From Nemopilema nomurai (taxonomy: Eukaryota; Cnidaria; Scyphozoa; Rhizostomeae; Rhizostomatidae), in assembly GCA_003864495.1 (NCBI GenBank), contig ML133383.1:7982880-8046879 (forward strand): a DNA stretch of 64,000 nt, read 5' to 3'. The position numbers and the translations under genes were made by a program. The notes beneath the pieces were generated by a model, which saw only the letters and a list, made by a program, of their open reading frames with translations, searched no databases and was not told where the DNA came from. Of the stretch, positions 1 through 14,327 are shown piece after piece. Every line of letters starts with the position of its first letter. The first letter of the stretch is position 1.

Positions 1-3000
1 ATACAAGCTTTTGCAAGCTGTTAATAGAGTGCTGAACTGTGGTTCTCTTTACAACGCTTGTTTTTGTTCTATTCTTGTCGAATTTCTAACAACTAGGCTG
101 AACAATCCTGAGAACAAACAGAAGTCGTTCTCCATGCAGTGTCCCACTGCAAGCCGTTCCTTGGCTTATCCTGCGAGCAAACTTGAAAGAATTCCTCCCT
201 TTCCTAAGCTGAATTCTCAGTACTTCGTTACAAAGGGGATTATCAAAGCTATCGAAGCCATGTGCTGAATAGAGTCTGTTGTCACGTAACAAGCAATCTT
301 CGAAGGTGTGTATCTCAAATACTTCTGTAAAAGGGGATCACCACACAGTAGAGAAAGTTAAATTACAATTGATCTGTAGCATTGTTATTCTACGCACACC
401 TGGAGTATCATTTTTCCTGCATCTACTTTGAGCTCTCAGGTTGAAAATAGATAATATAATCAAGACGAATGCAGTATGATAAAGCAATTGTTAAAGAAGG
501 TCTTAAAATTCTGCAAGAGATAATATCAAAAAGACAACGGTTCTTATCTTAAGCGTTGCTTGATTTTGGGCACACTTAACGACATATTTTGCCAACTTCA
601 GTTCCTATGTTCTCCTTACTCTTTTTGAAATTTTGAAGCATAATTCACGGTAGCTTAATGATAGAAATCCGCCATTTCAACTTCCAGTTTTCATTAATTG
701 AACATTTTCAAACACCCTGAAAGAAAGATCATGCATTTTCATGGCATGAAACTGATGAAAGATCCAATACATGTTTGAAAGGAATCTAGTAAACATGAGT
801 CAGTGATAAAGGTTCAGGGTATTAGGTTACCCTCGACATAAAGTGTCCTGAATTTTTTTCAATATCACTGCAGTGTGCTGGCATAATAGGCACCCAATCT
901 ATTCTTTGTTGCATGATCCTGTTGCCTAATAAAAACTACAAAATGTGATTTGAAAAGAGTGTCATTCATTTAACAAAGAATCACTGACTTTTCATAATGT
1001 GCTGAGCGATTTTATTGTTGGGATGAAATCACTTTGAGTCTGCAATCATAAGCCTTGTCTTTTTATTTCAATTGCAACTGATCCTTTGACTAAATATGTG
1101 AACAACCACTTACTGATTGATTGGTGGCCTTTTTGCAGATTGGAATGTAGGCAAACTATTGCCACGACTTTTCAATGTTTTTCTTCATTTCTCCGAGCCA
1201 CAATAACAGCTTCTTTATCAGTTGTTTCTTCTACTCGCTCTCCACTAATGAGAGAGATAATTATGTTGATACTGGAATGAAAGGGTCGGCTGCATGATAG
1301 AGAGGTCTTGAATGGTCTACGGATTTGCAGGTGAATTGATAACGACAGACAGAATTTGATGATCTTACCATCTGTGCATAACAAAATTCTTATTGAAAAC
1401 CTGAATAGGAAAGCGCATCGCGTTGATCATGAAAATCATTGTTCTCTGGCCATCATTATTGATGCACAATCAACTCTGCTTATCTTTATTCGAAAAGCTG
1501 TAACATACTGAATGATTTTCCTGACTTGCTTAATTTTTCTGCCTTCTCTTTCTCTCGGCAGTGCCTACAACAGCTATCTTTACACTAGTACCTATTCTTT
1601 TCCCAAAATAACTAGACGCGGATCAAGCGTTTGCAATTATCTTCATGCATTCTATACTGTCTCGCTGCTTTGAATTGATATCAAGCATTGCCCTATGAAG
1701 CATTTCGGTTGCTTTCCCCAGAAAATGTTGTATCAATAAACTTTCAAATGCTCTGTTTGTTTGCAACAGGGCGATCGGAGTTCTTTAGGCCAGATTGTAC
1801 AGTATAACCTGTTGGCGCCAAACGGTAACCGATCTTATTAAACCGTTGTAATCCATACTGCATCATCTTGCCTGTTTTCCTAAATGTCACGCAACTACAC
1901 TTGCCCTTTGATGCATTGAAACTTGAAAGTTAGGAAAGCGTCCAAGACGATTATACATTCGTGCAATGACGAGCCTTTTCAATGCCTTCCCAAGCATGTT
2001 GCATTGTAGTGAGCTCCTAGCGATAGCTCTTCAAAGAATACAAGGACCGCCTCGGATAGCCGTTCACAATAAACATCACGATCATAGCCACTGCATTGCT
2101 ATGTACTTGATACTGAGATTTTAAGACCTTTAACTTACTGCAAAAACATGCTAAAAATCTTCTAATGAACACACTGCTCAATTCTAAAATGAGGTCCCGA
2201 AGTAGCAAAAAGGCTGGTTGATAGCTAAAGAATCAAATATTCCTAAAGTCATATTATACTCGAGGAAAGTTTTATTTTCCAGAGGTTGCAAGAAAAATTT
2301 GGATACATTTCAGCCCTGGGGTCCGATCCACTTAACTTAGAACTTGCATAATTGTAATTGCATAATTTTATCATACTGACTAATCTCATCTTGTCTAGTA
2401 CCTAGTGATTAACAGTTATTAAATGTGAAAGTTCTGCTTAAAATTCATAAGAATACAAATTTTTACTTTATGACATTCTAGCTGATACTAATCTGCATTG
2501 GGTCCAATTTTTTTCATACAATGTGCCCGTTTTTCCATATTTTCTAGAGCAATCGTATTTCCATAACACTTTGACCAACCAAAGTAAAATTGTCGCCCAA
2601 ACGCACTAGATAGCTAAACTTTGGTAGTTGGTATTTGGTAGAAGCTGCAGTTATAAAACTGTAGTGGTTTACAATACTATGATGATCAGTGATCATCTCT
2701 GGAAAGAAAGCAAATAACATTTTAAATGATTAAAGAGGGACAAAACAGTAAAAGCCTTTGGCTTTTAATTGTCTATCGCAGTATGATTATCAATGGCCTA
2801 ACCCTTTATCCTAGTGCCATTGAAGGTCAGTTCGAAGATAAACATCACTTTAAATCACTAAGCTGCAAAATATATCAATATCGTCTTGCCAATAGACGGG
2901 TTAATAACTAGACAGAGAGACTATTCCTGTAATGAACTATGACAGTATTTCACATGTCTCCGTACCAGGTTCAAAATAAATTGTAATCTCGATATAATCG

Positions 3001-6000
3001 CCAACTTTATGCTGATATTTATTCTATTATACTTTCACGGCGAGATGTGATGAGGATTCTTAATTCGATTTTCATAGACTGACAGGGCCTACATCTTTCG
3101 TTTGTTCGCATGCAATATACGTGGATGGGAGGGAACTCTATTATCCCTCCATAAGAATAAGTTTGTCACATGACTCACAATAAGCGCGCCAAAATTCTGC
3201 GGCATCGACATCAGACAGGCAAATCCGACCGTGTCTACAATGTCACTCGTCTCTCTCTCGCAATCTGGTCAATTATCTAAGGGTTGCCGATCAAAGATCG
3301 GCTTAGATACTACAGATGTTGCCTCTTTCGTTTTTTAGACATATTTCGGTTGGTCTTTATCTTTGCAGTAAAGTCCATCTGGCTTCAGAAAGTCCACGGC
3401 CTTAGTTCGGATTAAGAAGATATTCTTTTGATGGTATTCAAGCTTAGAATTGAGTGACAAACACGACTGAAATTAAATGAAAGGCAAAGTTACGGGGGTT
3501 GACAGTATGTAACGAATTGGAGACAACTTGTACTTTTTTTAAGAAAATGGTTCAGTTCCATAGAATCATTTTACGTGAAACGTTCTCACTGCCTACGGCA
3601 AACAGAAGCATTGATATGGAAAACAGAAGATTACCCTAACTTGCTTTTTGTTTATGCGCTCTCCTTTGACATACCCCCTGGCATGAAGTTTTTGATATTC
3701 ATAAAAGAGCCTACAATCGCCAAAATATAATAGCGGCTCAGAGCCAATCAGGCGCCATTCAACTTTTTACAAGATCACAGTAATAGTTGCTAAAAAGTGG
3801 AGAGTTCAGTTGGATATGTGAGAACGTTTTTCTCAATAGACAGCAGGAGAAGGGATCATTCGGTATTATGCTATAGCCAAGCAAGTTAAGCTTGAAGGTG
3901 AGTGAGTGATCCTGAAATACCAAGGATAAGCAAATAATATTATTTACCTATATAAGTCGATATGTTAAGGGAATTAATTTGTGGATTGCGATTTTGTTTT
4001 AAAGAGCATGTTATACATCTGCAGCGCGGCTTTTTTCGCAAAACCATGACAAACTTGATCGCAGTAAACATGGTGATGCCCAATTGCGTTTTGATTCGCA
4101 AGTCGAATCTTCTGTTCTGGGATATTGTGGAATGGAATAGAAAGATGTTGGTAGCTTACGATAGCATGGCGAGTTAGAATGGGGTACGGCAGGATGGCTA
4201 CCATTTGCAAGACAGGCAGTGTATGTGCATATTTAGCTACCGAGCACCTTTAGCTACCCATGTGTATTCTATGACGCTAGGACTATTGGATATCTGCTGT
4301 TGATTGTGTGCAGTGCACAGTAAGTTCCTGTCTCCTTTGGAATATTTTCAGGTCTGTTGTAGCCTGCAGTGCAAGAGTTTGTATGAATGAACCAAAAATT
4401 GCTATTTTCTCTAAACATTCTGCTAAACATGAGGAGCAATCCCATATTATGAGATGCTTGTACTGTTTTTAAAAATGTCTTTCAATGAAGCGTTCGGGAT
4501 AGCAGTGGATCACATCCAAGAAACTCATGTTGCTGGCATTTTTCAAATATGATTCCTAAAAAGACATAACGGTTTCGTTACCTGTTCTTCTCTAAAACCC
4601 AACTGACCTCTTGAGAAAACAGGCTAGTAAGGCAAATGTCACAGTTTTGATGAAATATGCAACGCCTGACTTGCTAGTGTTATACATCAATACAGCTAAA
4701 TCATTCCTTAAAATGCAGACAGATTGATTAAAAGTTTTACAAAAGTTTATAGATGACTTATTATTTTCTTCCGAAATACTTAACAGGCGTGTTTATTTGT
4801 AATACAACATAGAAACCGAGAAGTGGTTTATGCTGGATCAGTGCAGCATAAATTTAGTCAATCAAGCTGCTTGGGACATCGTTAGAGTAGGCACAAATCT
4901 AATGTTTACTGGCTGTGACAATACAGTGTTGAACAAGCTAAACGCTTGAATTGCACTCCAACTCTTTCACTCACATACACTCTATTGAAAGAAGGTGCTA
5001 CTGAGCTTTCAAACAAACATTGTTGTGTTTAAGACTACATCCACAGATTTTTCACTCCAATGCCAATTAAGAAGCATGTTTAGAGAGAAACACTCTTACT
5101 TCTTATGCAATGTGTTCCAATCCTGGAAAGTTACTAAAGTCAGAAAATCTCAATGTTTTGCTATGCAGTCAAAACTGAGCTTAGTTTTATGGTTATCCCC
5201 GACATTGAACTGAAATGGTGACTTGAAAATTGCACCAAAGATTTTCTACAAGTTCTGTTATTAACAATGTTGTTTTGAATATATCCATCAAATGTAGCAA
5301 GCGCTCACTCTGATATCAAGTAGCTTATTGAAATTCCAGTATTGGTCTTCCTAAATATGTTCTGTAGCAGTGCAAGAAATACTATTCTCCTAAAAGTGTC
5401 ACACGCCCATAGTTGTAAAGCATTCCACAAAAGTAAGTTTGTCAACAAAACACAGGAGTATAACACTCAACTGCTTAACAGTGACCTATTACACTCGTAT
5501 CGCGATTGATGCTCACTTCAAACAGTGCTTAAAAAGTTCTTATAAAGTATCTATTATTTTTGAGACTCTCAAAAACAGACATAAAGCGCAAATAACTTCT
5601 ATTCTTTGAGGATCTTGCTAATATTTTGACTTTCTCTAACAACAAAACAGATACTGAAAAAGGAGTGTATCAGGTTCATTACAATGGAATTTAGTGGCAC
5701 CTAGGTCCCAGTTGATTCAATCATCTTTTACTTATAGTTAGAAGAATTTTGATAAATGATATCAAAATATCTATGAAGTATTTTCAATTCGCATTCTTGA
5801 TCGAAATGGATATCGCAGGGAGAGATATTATGGATGCAATGTTATGCATAAAGCTTCTCACTGTCCTAAAAAATACCTTCAAATGCTAGGTAGAAAACGA
5901 TTACTAAAAACATTGTTTTTCGCTCGATTACAAAGAAAGTATGTTTTTATAAAAATTTTCTTACAAGGCTTGCTATATCACCATTATTCTGCATGGGGTT

Positions 6001-9000
6001 TATTTTTTCTTTTATCATGATAGATCAACTTACTAGGTTGTTGATCAGTGCTGATGCTCGGTCTAAATTTTAAGGCTGCGGTGACTCGCTATAACATGAC
6101 ACAGGCATACTATTTCAAATGACTTCAATTTTGCGTCTAAGTCCAGAATTGAACCTCAATTTATTGCCTCTCCTAATCAGGTATATTACTTTAGAGACTA
6201 AACATAGAACTCACTAAACAGATTTTTGTGGGTGGGTTAGGTTGCATAGACATGCAATGCTATAAGCATGAAGTTTACGTCTAGAGAATAAATTCAATGA
6301 AATATATTGGGCATTAGCAATGTTTGATGTCTACCGAAATTCTATAACGACAAATGAAGAGCAAACTGGATGGCAAAGGATCATCGTGTAATAGTTTTAC
6401 TTAGGTTCTTGATAATTTGATTGATTCTTAGGATGATCTCGTTATGATATTTAGAGTCCGAAAAGAAAAAGTGGTAAGACAATTTCTAGTTTGTTTATTC
6501 AAATGCTTAGCTGTCCGATCCATCATTTAATTTTGCCATGATTCCAGATATGTGAAATCTATACATGAATTTGTCGTCTCCTTATAAACAAGGACAAAGA
6601 CCAGCTTCTTTACTGCAATACTAGTGATAGGAACGTGTGTAGGTGTGGAACTAGGGCTGTGCTTTGGAAAACGAATGTAGCTGAATAGTTCCAATATTTA
6701 GCATTTACAAATGAGTTACAATATTTCATTCCTAAACAGTAACATTGTTAATGGCTTAATGGCTAGTTAACAGAAAACTCAGTAACAAATTTAGGCCTTA
6801 TCCTACTCGTACACAAGCTGATAAAAATTTTTCGTAGCATTAAGCTCCGTTTTAACTTGCTTTGGAACAACTGGCTTAGCAGTTAACTAAGTGCTGACAG
6901 AATAGGCCAATGGAACGTTATTGCCCAAGAGGAAAAGCAGCGCTATGTACATGGAATTATCACGCTACTTTTGTCAATGCTGCATTTCAGGGCGGCTAAA
7001 CCTTGGCCATTCTGAAAGGAACACGTTTGATGGCCTATTCTTGACGTTCTAGCACTGAAAGACAAAATTTGCCTTAAAAGGAGGCTGACACATGGCTGAC
7101 ACACGCCTAATAGGATCAAATGCCGTCACTGTACTTAATATTGATTGATCAGAAACAGTGCAGCAGAAAGGAGTGGAAAGGCCTCGGAAAGAATTATCTT
7201 TTCAAAGAGACGAGGCTAAGAAAAATATGTCACAAAGCCTCAATTCACATCCCTCGCTCCTAGTGTAAGAGCAACGCAAATCCGGCTTTGGAATACTTCT
7301 CCTTTTCGTGCTAGCATTAACACAAGATTTAGCCTAAACAACCCAATTCACAGGGACTGTATTTTGTTTCTGTTAACAATTTGGAATAGGCTTACACATC
7401 TAATCCATGAACTTTGAATTGCCGAACTCATACGCTCCTACGCAGTTTCCCTAGTGCTATAGCTTGAACAACTGTTTCGTGCGCAGTAACAGTCGCCTCA
7501 ATTCAAAAAGGGTAACATGTTTTCACACCAATTGCTAAGTCCAGTTGATAAACCTATTAGATGCCTTGTGTTGATCATATGGTGCATTTCGAAGGCTCAG
7601 ACCGAAATAAATCGTGAAGTTCTTGTCGCTGATTCTAAACAAAAGTGATTACTTCAGGTTTTTAAGAAGAGGAGCCAAAGGAAGTGTAATGTTTAAAAGT
7701 TTTGGAAAGAATTATTAAAGTTAATTAGATTTGGCAAGACGTAAACTTTGTGGTTGATGTAACTTTCAAGGTATTGTCAATGTCCAAGTTCATCCCCTCT
7801 TCAAACGGAAATCCTCTTTTTTCGAAAATCTTCTTGTTGTAAAACTTTTTAAGAATGGCTTATGATGTTACACAACATCTTGGAAGAAAATCCTCTCAAC
7901 TTCTTGATCAGATTTCATTTGTATCGCTTTTGATTTTCCATCTCAAAGTTATTATAAACAGTAATTAACAGTGCTTTCCATGCATCGGAGTTGTGTTGAG
8001 GGGTCGAGTTTAGCTGACGAAAGAGAAGTTGAAGACGCAACTTTAGCTCAATTTTTGGGATTATTCGCATGTGTAGCAACGAACGGTGAATCACCCGTGG
8101 TGAAGTAAATAAACTAAACCCATTAGTCCTAAAACGGGATGGCCCACCCAGTGTCTGAGTGTTATGAAAGCGAGATAAACAACTCAGGGTAGTTATATGT
8201 GGATAGTGAAGGATGTCTCGAGCAGACATTGACATGGTAGTTATTGCTTTGAATTCAGTTCAGGAATCTAAAGCTGAATTCATTATTCTGAAGTCTGCTT
8301 TAAGCGTTGCAATGCTTGTCAGCTCTCAGTTTTTGAAAAACAAACGAATCGTTCGACTTGGTTAAAAAAGTAATGAATAAGTATTAAGTTGACTACCAGC
8401 ATCCATCCCCTAATTCACCCTTCAACCAAAAGTGAAACCACCCGTGCAATTGCTTGTGTGTAGACGAACGCGGTAAACAAAGGGCCTCGGACACTTTGTT
8501 TATTCCAGCTAATATGGATAATGAAAAACAGAGAAACATTTAGCTGTTTACTCTCCGTGGCTGTCAGAGAGAAGTAATTGGAGTTAGAAAAGTACCTAAA
8601 TGGGTATTGTCAGTCAAATCGTAAGCGTACTTGACCCTCGTTCTTCCCAACTGATGCAGTTATTCATCTTCATTTGTTACGATGCATAACATACTTTGCT
8701 TTTTAATTATTATTTCATTTACATTTTATACCTCCTCACTCTCTTTTTCATATATATATATCAAAACTTGTTCAGATGTTGATAACAAGTACACATCAGA
8801 CAAAAGTTATTATTTGAATAAAAATTTATGCCGCCATTTTATTTGACTTGACGTGACCAACAATTCACGAATAATAAGCCGGGAAACTTTGCATTGTTCT
8901 CTCTATGAAAACCATTCGCGTATTGTAGAACTGAAGTTTGCCAACCCAAAATCTCCGCAAAGTTTCCAGTCATTTCTTGGCTTAAGAGATGAAAAGACAG

Positions 9001-12000
9001 ATTAAAAACCCAAAATCATTCCTTGGGCCAAAATCTGACATGACCGAAGAATAAAGCTAACTTTTAATCTGAGTTGGAAAGCTAAAGAGTCACTCAGATC
9101 TGACTGGTTCTAAAGACTTTTCCTATGTTGATCTGCACGTCTTTAAACATTTTAGTGGCACTTAAAATGGTGTCCAGCATAAGTGACTAAATAACGGTTT
9201 TTAAACACCAAAAACAGTGTGACATCGCTAGACGAACTTGATATGGTGTCTTGAAGTGCTGAAAGCAAATTATCTTGATGTTTATTTTACTTTTTTAATC
9301 ATTCTCTACGGATACAATCAACGAAACAGCTTCAACATACTTGGCAAGAAATACATATAAACTGACTTCCATTCTAAGCAATAAATTAATTTGTTGTCAG
9401 GGCAATTTCTGGTTTGCTTCATTGAATAGAATTTGCGTATATGCAGACAGGTCTTTGACTTGATAACTTGTTTTCAAAAGTAAATCTTAACTGCCTAGAG
9501 CAGCGTTGACGACTTTCTTTATCACAGTGGCTAGCTGGTGCCTCTCAAACAACCTTTTCAGCCCTCTCCATTTGTTTGCTTTAATTGAGCCAGTAATCAA
9601 GATAACGCCAAGCATCCATTTGCTACAGTCTGGAATGAAAATTTCTGAAGCCATTTTTGACAAGTAAAACTAGTTTTCTCAGATATCCCTCCTTTCATGG
9701 TACTTTGATGCTTTCGCGTCTAATTAAGTTATCAAACTTAATTTCCTTTCCTTTCCTCTGATCTCTGATGTTCTGTTTACCAGTAGTAAAAAATAGCACT
9801 GAAAAATGCAACAAACATGGATAGAGAGCTCTTTCTGGTACGGAATTTTGCATCATTTCTGGTTGACTTATCTTGAATTTAAACTAAAAGATCTAAAATT
9901 GAACTTTATGTAGGCAAGGAAAATCTTTACCAAAATACCACAAGAGTAAACATACAAGAACAGCTACAAATTTTCGTATACTGAAGGAACAAAATATTCT
10001 GAATTGCTATCTATTTTCCAAAACGCATTGTAGAATGTTTGGTGACATCATTTGAGATATCTACGAAAGAATGGAAAGTATTTGCCATTATGTAAAGAAA
10101 GAAGACCAAGATCATATGAATTTCAACAACTAGGTACCACGACGTATTCAAAATTTTCATCATGCGTAAAAATACATGCGTCATATTATAAATTAGAAGA
10201 ATTTGTCTATCTGAAAACTAAGCTATCCCTCAAACAGCAAACAGCATTTTTCGCAGAATTTGACATCGAATATGACAGAACCAGCCATACAGAAGGCACC
10301 TGAAGTAAGGTGAAAGCTTATAACAAAAATTGGTGGCCAATAGAAATTAAAAAGTCTATCTTCACGAAGAGATTATTCTTTCCACAATCTTTAAAGATGA
10401 ATATTTTTTTCAAAGTCCTTTCACAACCTGTTTCATGTTTTTTACGTTTATGTTATCATAGCATCTGAACATTTGGCAATCAGCGGCAATATTTTTACAA
10501 ACCTTCTCAGATGTTAATGAAATGAGTTCTTGCGTCCAACTCACATTTTAAAGATGATGAATAAGCTAATGAATCTTTTTCCCTTCTTGTGCCTTGGAAA
10601 GGGAATTTTGTAACTTGCTTGTCATGAAAATGGTGTTCCTTCAGCTATCGCTTCTCCTTTGGCATCATGCTTTGACTGGACAATACTTTTCATCATTGCT
10701 TCTTTAGGAACCTTTACCATGTATGCAAGGCAGGTCTTGATAAAGAAATATACAAAGATTTCATAAAAAAATTTACTGGTAAATTTCTCTTTAACTTCAC
10801 TTTAATTTAAAATATATTTTCATATTAAGCGTGGCTGACCAACAGCCCTATTCTCTAAAGTTGCACTGGAATAGTTATAAGGTCGTTAATGCTCATTCAA
10901 AACACACTTTTCATCCGTTTGCACAATCTTATGGTTTATCAAACGGAATTTAAACAATCTTTCTTTAATTGGGTCTATGTTGAGATTAGTACTTTCGTGA
11001 TGTATAAACTGTACAAGTTCAAAGTTTAAGTCTAAGAGTCTGATCACGTGTATAGAATTCGACAGAATCGACAGAATCGTGATGGTTATGAATTTCTAGT
11101 TGATAGATAGTTATATTGCAAAGATATGAATACAATGGTATGCATTTTCGTGTCTGCTTTTATTCATAAAGACAATAGCAGTCCAGTGCCACAATTATCC
11201 GATGCTTTTCTAAACGGAAAACTTTATTGAGCCCAGCCAAGCCCAGAAGCTCTTGTCTCATTTATCCTTCTGGTCTCGTTTATCCTGCTGGTCTCTTATG
11301 TCTCTTTTATTTACACTTCATTCTCCATTTATCCAAGCGATAGTGCCTGGGAAAGCTACCATATTTTACTTTGCATAGTTATAAAGGCAGTATTGGCTGA
11401 AGTTTGCTGCTTTTGTAAGTTAAAGAAGTTGTTAGAATCTGCTGCTCGATTGTGGCAAGTTGATTCGTAAGAAGCGTAGTAAATTCTGCAGCGCATACAC
11501 TTCTAGATCCGTTCATGCGAAGCGCAGTTCTCAAAATACACCACTAAGGTCCTTTCAGAAAGAAGTTCGTTAAAAGCGTTACGGGGTGGATGCAATTAAC
11601 AAGCGGATCATGTCCTTGATATCCGTGCGCGGTAATGAGTGTCCGCTAGAGTGTTGCGTTGTTCAATGTATCAACTTAATTCTGATAGGCTACAAGCACG
11701 TTATGTATCCAAGATTGTATTTTGCTGATCATCCTTTGGCTTATTTTGAAAGTTAGCAGAGCGAAGATTACAATTACCGTAAAATGTAATTAAAACGATT
11801 AAAAGGCTCTTTCAAATGGTTGCCACATTCGATTTGATGTGATGATGACCTTTATTGTTGGCTTGACTTCTCAGGTTGAGGATTAAACGTTGAGATAAAG
11901 GGTGATGAATTTCATCCCATCATTTCGGAGTCAGAATAAAATTCAACTGTAATTGCTATAAATAGTGGCATTCTTGGTTAATGAAATTAATATTTTTGTA

Positions 12001-13800
12001 TTCTTCTATGGGCTGGGCTTCAATGAAAAGCGGACATTCTTCTAGATGACTTAAGTGGTTTTGCATGACATCAGATTCCTATGTGGTCGGGCAATGCTGT
12101 GCACAACACCTTTTCGTTGCACGTGCTTTGTGTCAAAAAGAAGCGTCACATAAACTTAGTCGAGCCTGCCTTGTGAATCGCCTCGTTTTGTAACTGTTTA
12201 CAGAACATGTCTTCTCAGTGGCATCATGACAAATAACTGAAAAGTGCCATTCGGCAGCCGATTGTTCGAATGCTCCGTGGCATCCCAATAGAATTTCCCC
12301 TTTAAGCCTCCCTTACTAAATTCCACCACAGGTGTAGTGGAGCGACCTAATACTACATCAGTCCACCGAAATCCTCTGATGAAATAGCCTGCCTTAGAAA
12401 ATTTGATTTGTTATATTTCGAAGATTAATCATTTATTCCTTATCTAATCTGCAAACCACTGAACTTACGATAGGGCACCAAAGACTACAGGGCTTGATGC
12501 CTTGGGCTATACTAGAAGCCTGTTAAAAGATCTCAACTTAACGAACGAATTTGGCTGCTACCACATGTAATTACAAGACATTAGTATCACATGCAATGAT
12601 GAAGAATAGGATTTAGCACCAACAGATTTTTAGGGACTAAATTTAAAAATTTTGCAACTAAAGATTAATTTCTGATATCTCGATTACAGAGACAGCCAGG
12701 AGCAAAATATTTTTGTTTGGCATTAACATACCACCTGTCGTGTTTTCCTGCGCCAATTTTAATCGGGGATTTTTGTTGCAATCAGCAATTTGTTGAGTTG
12801 TAAACAGTAGTCATAGGAACGAAAAAATTCGATAAAATCTTCAGTCTAAGAAACCTATTCAGTGCCAAAACTGATGGGAGTATCAAATGAAAACACCAGA
12901 TCTCGGGCGGAGTTCTTATCTGTATCTTTTGAGTCCATTGTTCATTCCAACGTAATAGCCTAATGTATAGACGAGAAAATTCACTGAAAGTTTTGTAACA
13001 GTGAAGTTACGTACAGGACAAATGCAGAGGCGAAGTGACGAACATCATACAGCTGTCGTTAGATAAACGAGGATTATGACTTAATTGTACTTGATTTGAT
13101 TGCGCATTGGAAATTTACACTTGCCAACAAACGTCATTGGTACCAATTTTTGCAGAGATGGATTCCATGATCCCTGTTTCCTACAGGTTGACTGCGAAAA
13201 TAATCCATATATTTGATTCAAAGCACTGCAACAACGTGCATATTTACGGAAAAGTTATTGCTCAGCCCAGGCAATTATTTAATTATTCAAAAACCTATTT
13301 GACGAGAACGATGTCTGTAGGCGTTGTATGGGAGTGGTTTCCGAAATTATCCTCTTTTTTCTGGCCCTCCACACAGTAACCGCAGACTGAACAACAATTC
13401 TTCAGGCACCTGATAATATACAGTCGTGCTGTGCAAAGCCTATTTGTACGAATCGGAATCTTTTGCAGATGTTACTACAGTAGAAAAATAATTAAAGCAA
13501 AAATTATTTCACAATGTTGAATTACTATATCGAGAAAAATTTTTGCATCTGCACATTTGAGCTTTAGAAAAAGTTGGGCAGTAAAATACTTTTCGTGGTG
13601 AACTACAAATGATCTCTCGATTGAAAATAAGGAAAAAAGGAAAAGCCAAGGATTGGGGTAAATTGTTGGGGTTAATTAATACAAAGAGGGGAAAATTCAA
13701 GTCAAGTACAATAATTGATTGAGTCAAGTAAGCTTGACCTTGGTGCATAAGAAATGGTGTTGTTTGTCAAAAATTTGAGCAGAGGAACAGCAAACCATAA
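1..13800. other. Gene-poor region upstream of Otx
   Basis: I recognise no gene here. The open frames are short (about 110 codons or fewer), lack recognisable domains and do not join through plausible splice sites into a known protein. No tRNA or rRNA was recognised. Minor features are a short TA run near 8,750 and an imperfect tandem of about 18-19 bp built on 'tttatcc-tctggt' near 11,257-11,300. Since the next gene is Otx, this stretch may hold its distal regulatory DNA or leader exons, but that is inference. Confidence 0.5.
3780..3897 (+). promoter_or_regulatory. Candidate non-coding leader exon (speculative)
   Basis: A strong donor-like sequence, AAG|GTGAGTGAG, lies with its exon end at 3,897. 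About 170-190 bases upstream is a TATA-like 'cataaaag' near 3,700. An acceptor-like 'taagcccag' ends at 14,180, just before the Otx start codon, so a spliced 5' leader is possible. There is no transcript evidence, and isolated donor-like strings are common. The start coordinate is a guess. Confidence 0.15.
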
Positions 13801-14215
13801 TATCTCACCGTGACTGTAGATCCTGCAGTCCTGAAGTCGCCACCCTCGACGCCTTGATAACAATACCTCGTCGTGCGTGAGGTGTCAATGGCCAGCCTTT
13901 TATCACTACATAGCTACATGTGCCTGGTGTTAGTTTGACAGACACTGGTGAGAGAAGGCACATCCGAGAGCGGTCGTCGAGTGTCATCAATGGGCGGGGG
14001 GAGGGCATGACATTCGCATGTGATGACAAGCTAAGAATCCTAAACACGAGTACCTCAAACTTAATTTCTCTTCGCAGATATTCAGAAGTGTGAACAGCAA
14101 ATTGGTCTGCACAAGGGCAAGCGATCTCCACACACAAAGGATTAGTCGCTTTTTCGCTGCAAATCTTCCACTAAGCCCAGGATTTACAACGTGTTTGCAA
14201 CACGCTCATTAAAAA

Positions 14216-14327
14216 ATGGCCTGGCCCTACAACAATATGCCATCCTACTCACCGATGCCGCCCAACTGTATGGGCTTTCCAGGATACCCAAGCGTCAATC
14301 TTCATTACCCACTGGCCCCTAGTTGTG
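14216..14327 (+). CDS. Otx coding exon 1
   Basis: Encodes residues 1-37 plus the first base of codon 38, beginning [13 protein letters not shown] and ending HYPLAPSC. The donor is G|GTAAG at 14328, phase 1. Reading on past the donor adds about 40 unrelated residues, which is intron read-through. Confidence 0.9.

Noticed and set aside
7915..8235. Minus-strand 106-codon frame
   Set aside because: No recognisable motif; its length is within chance for an AT-rich 64-kb window when all six frames are considered.
13805..14137. Minus-strand 110-codon frame just upstream of Otx
   Set aside because: No recognisable domain or splice context; it lies in the likely Otx 5' flank.
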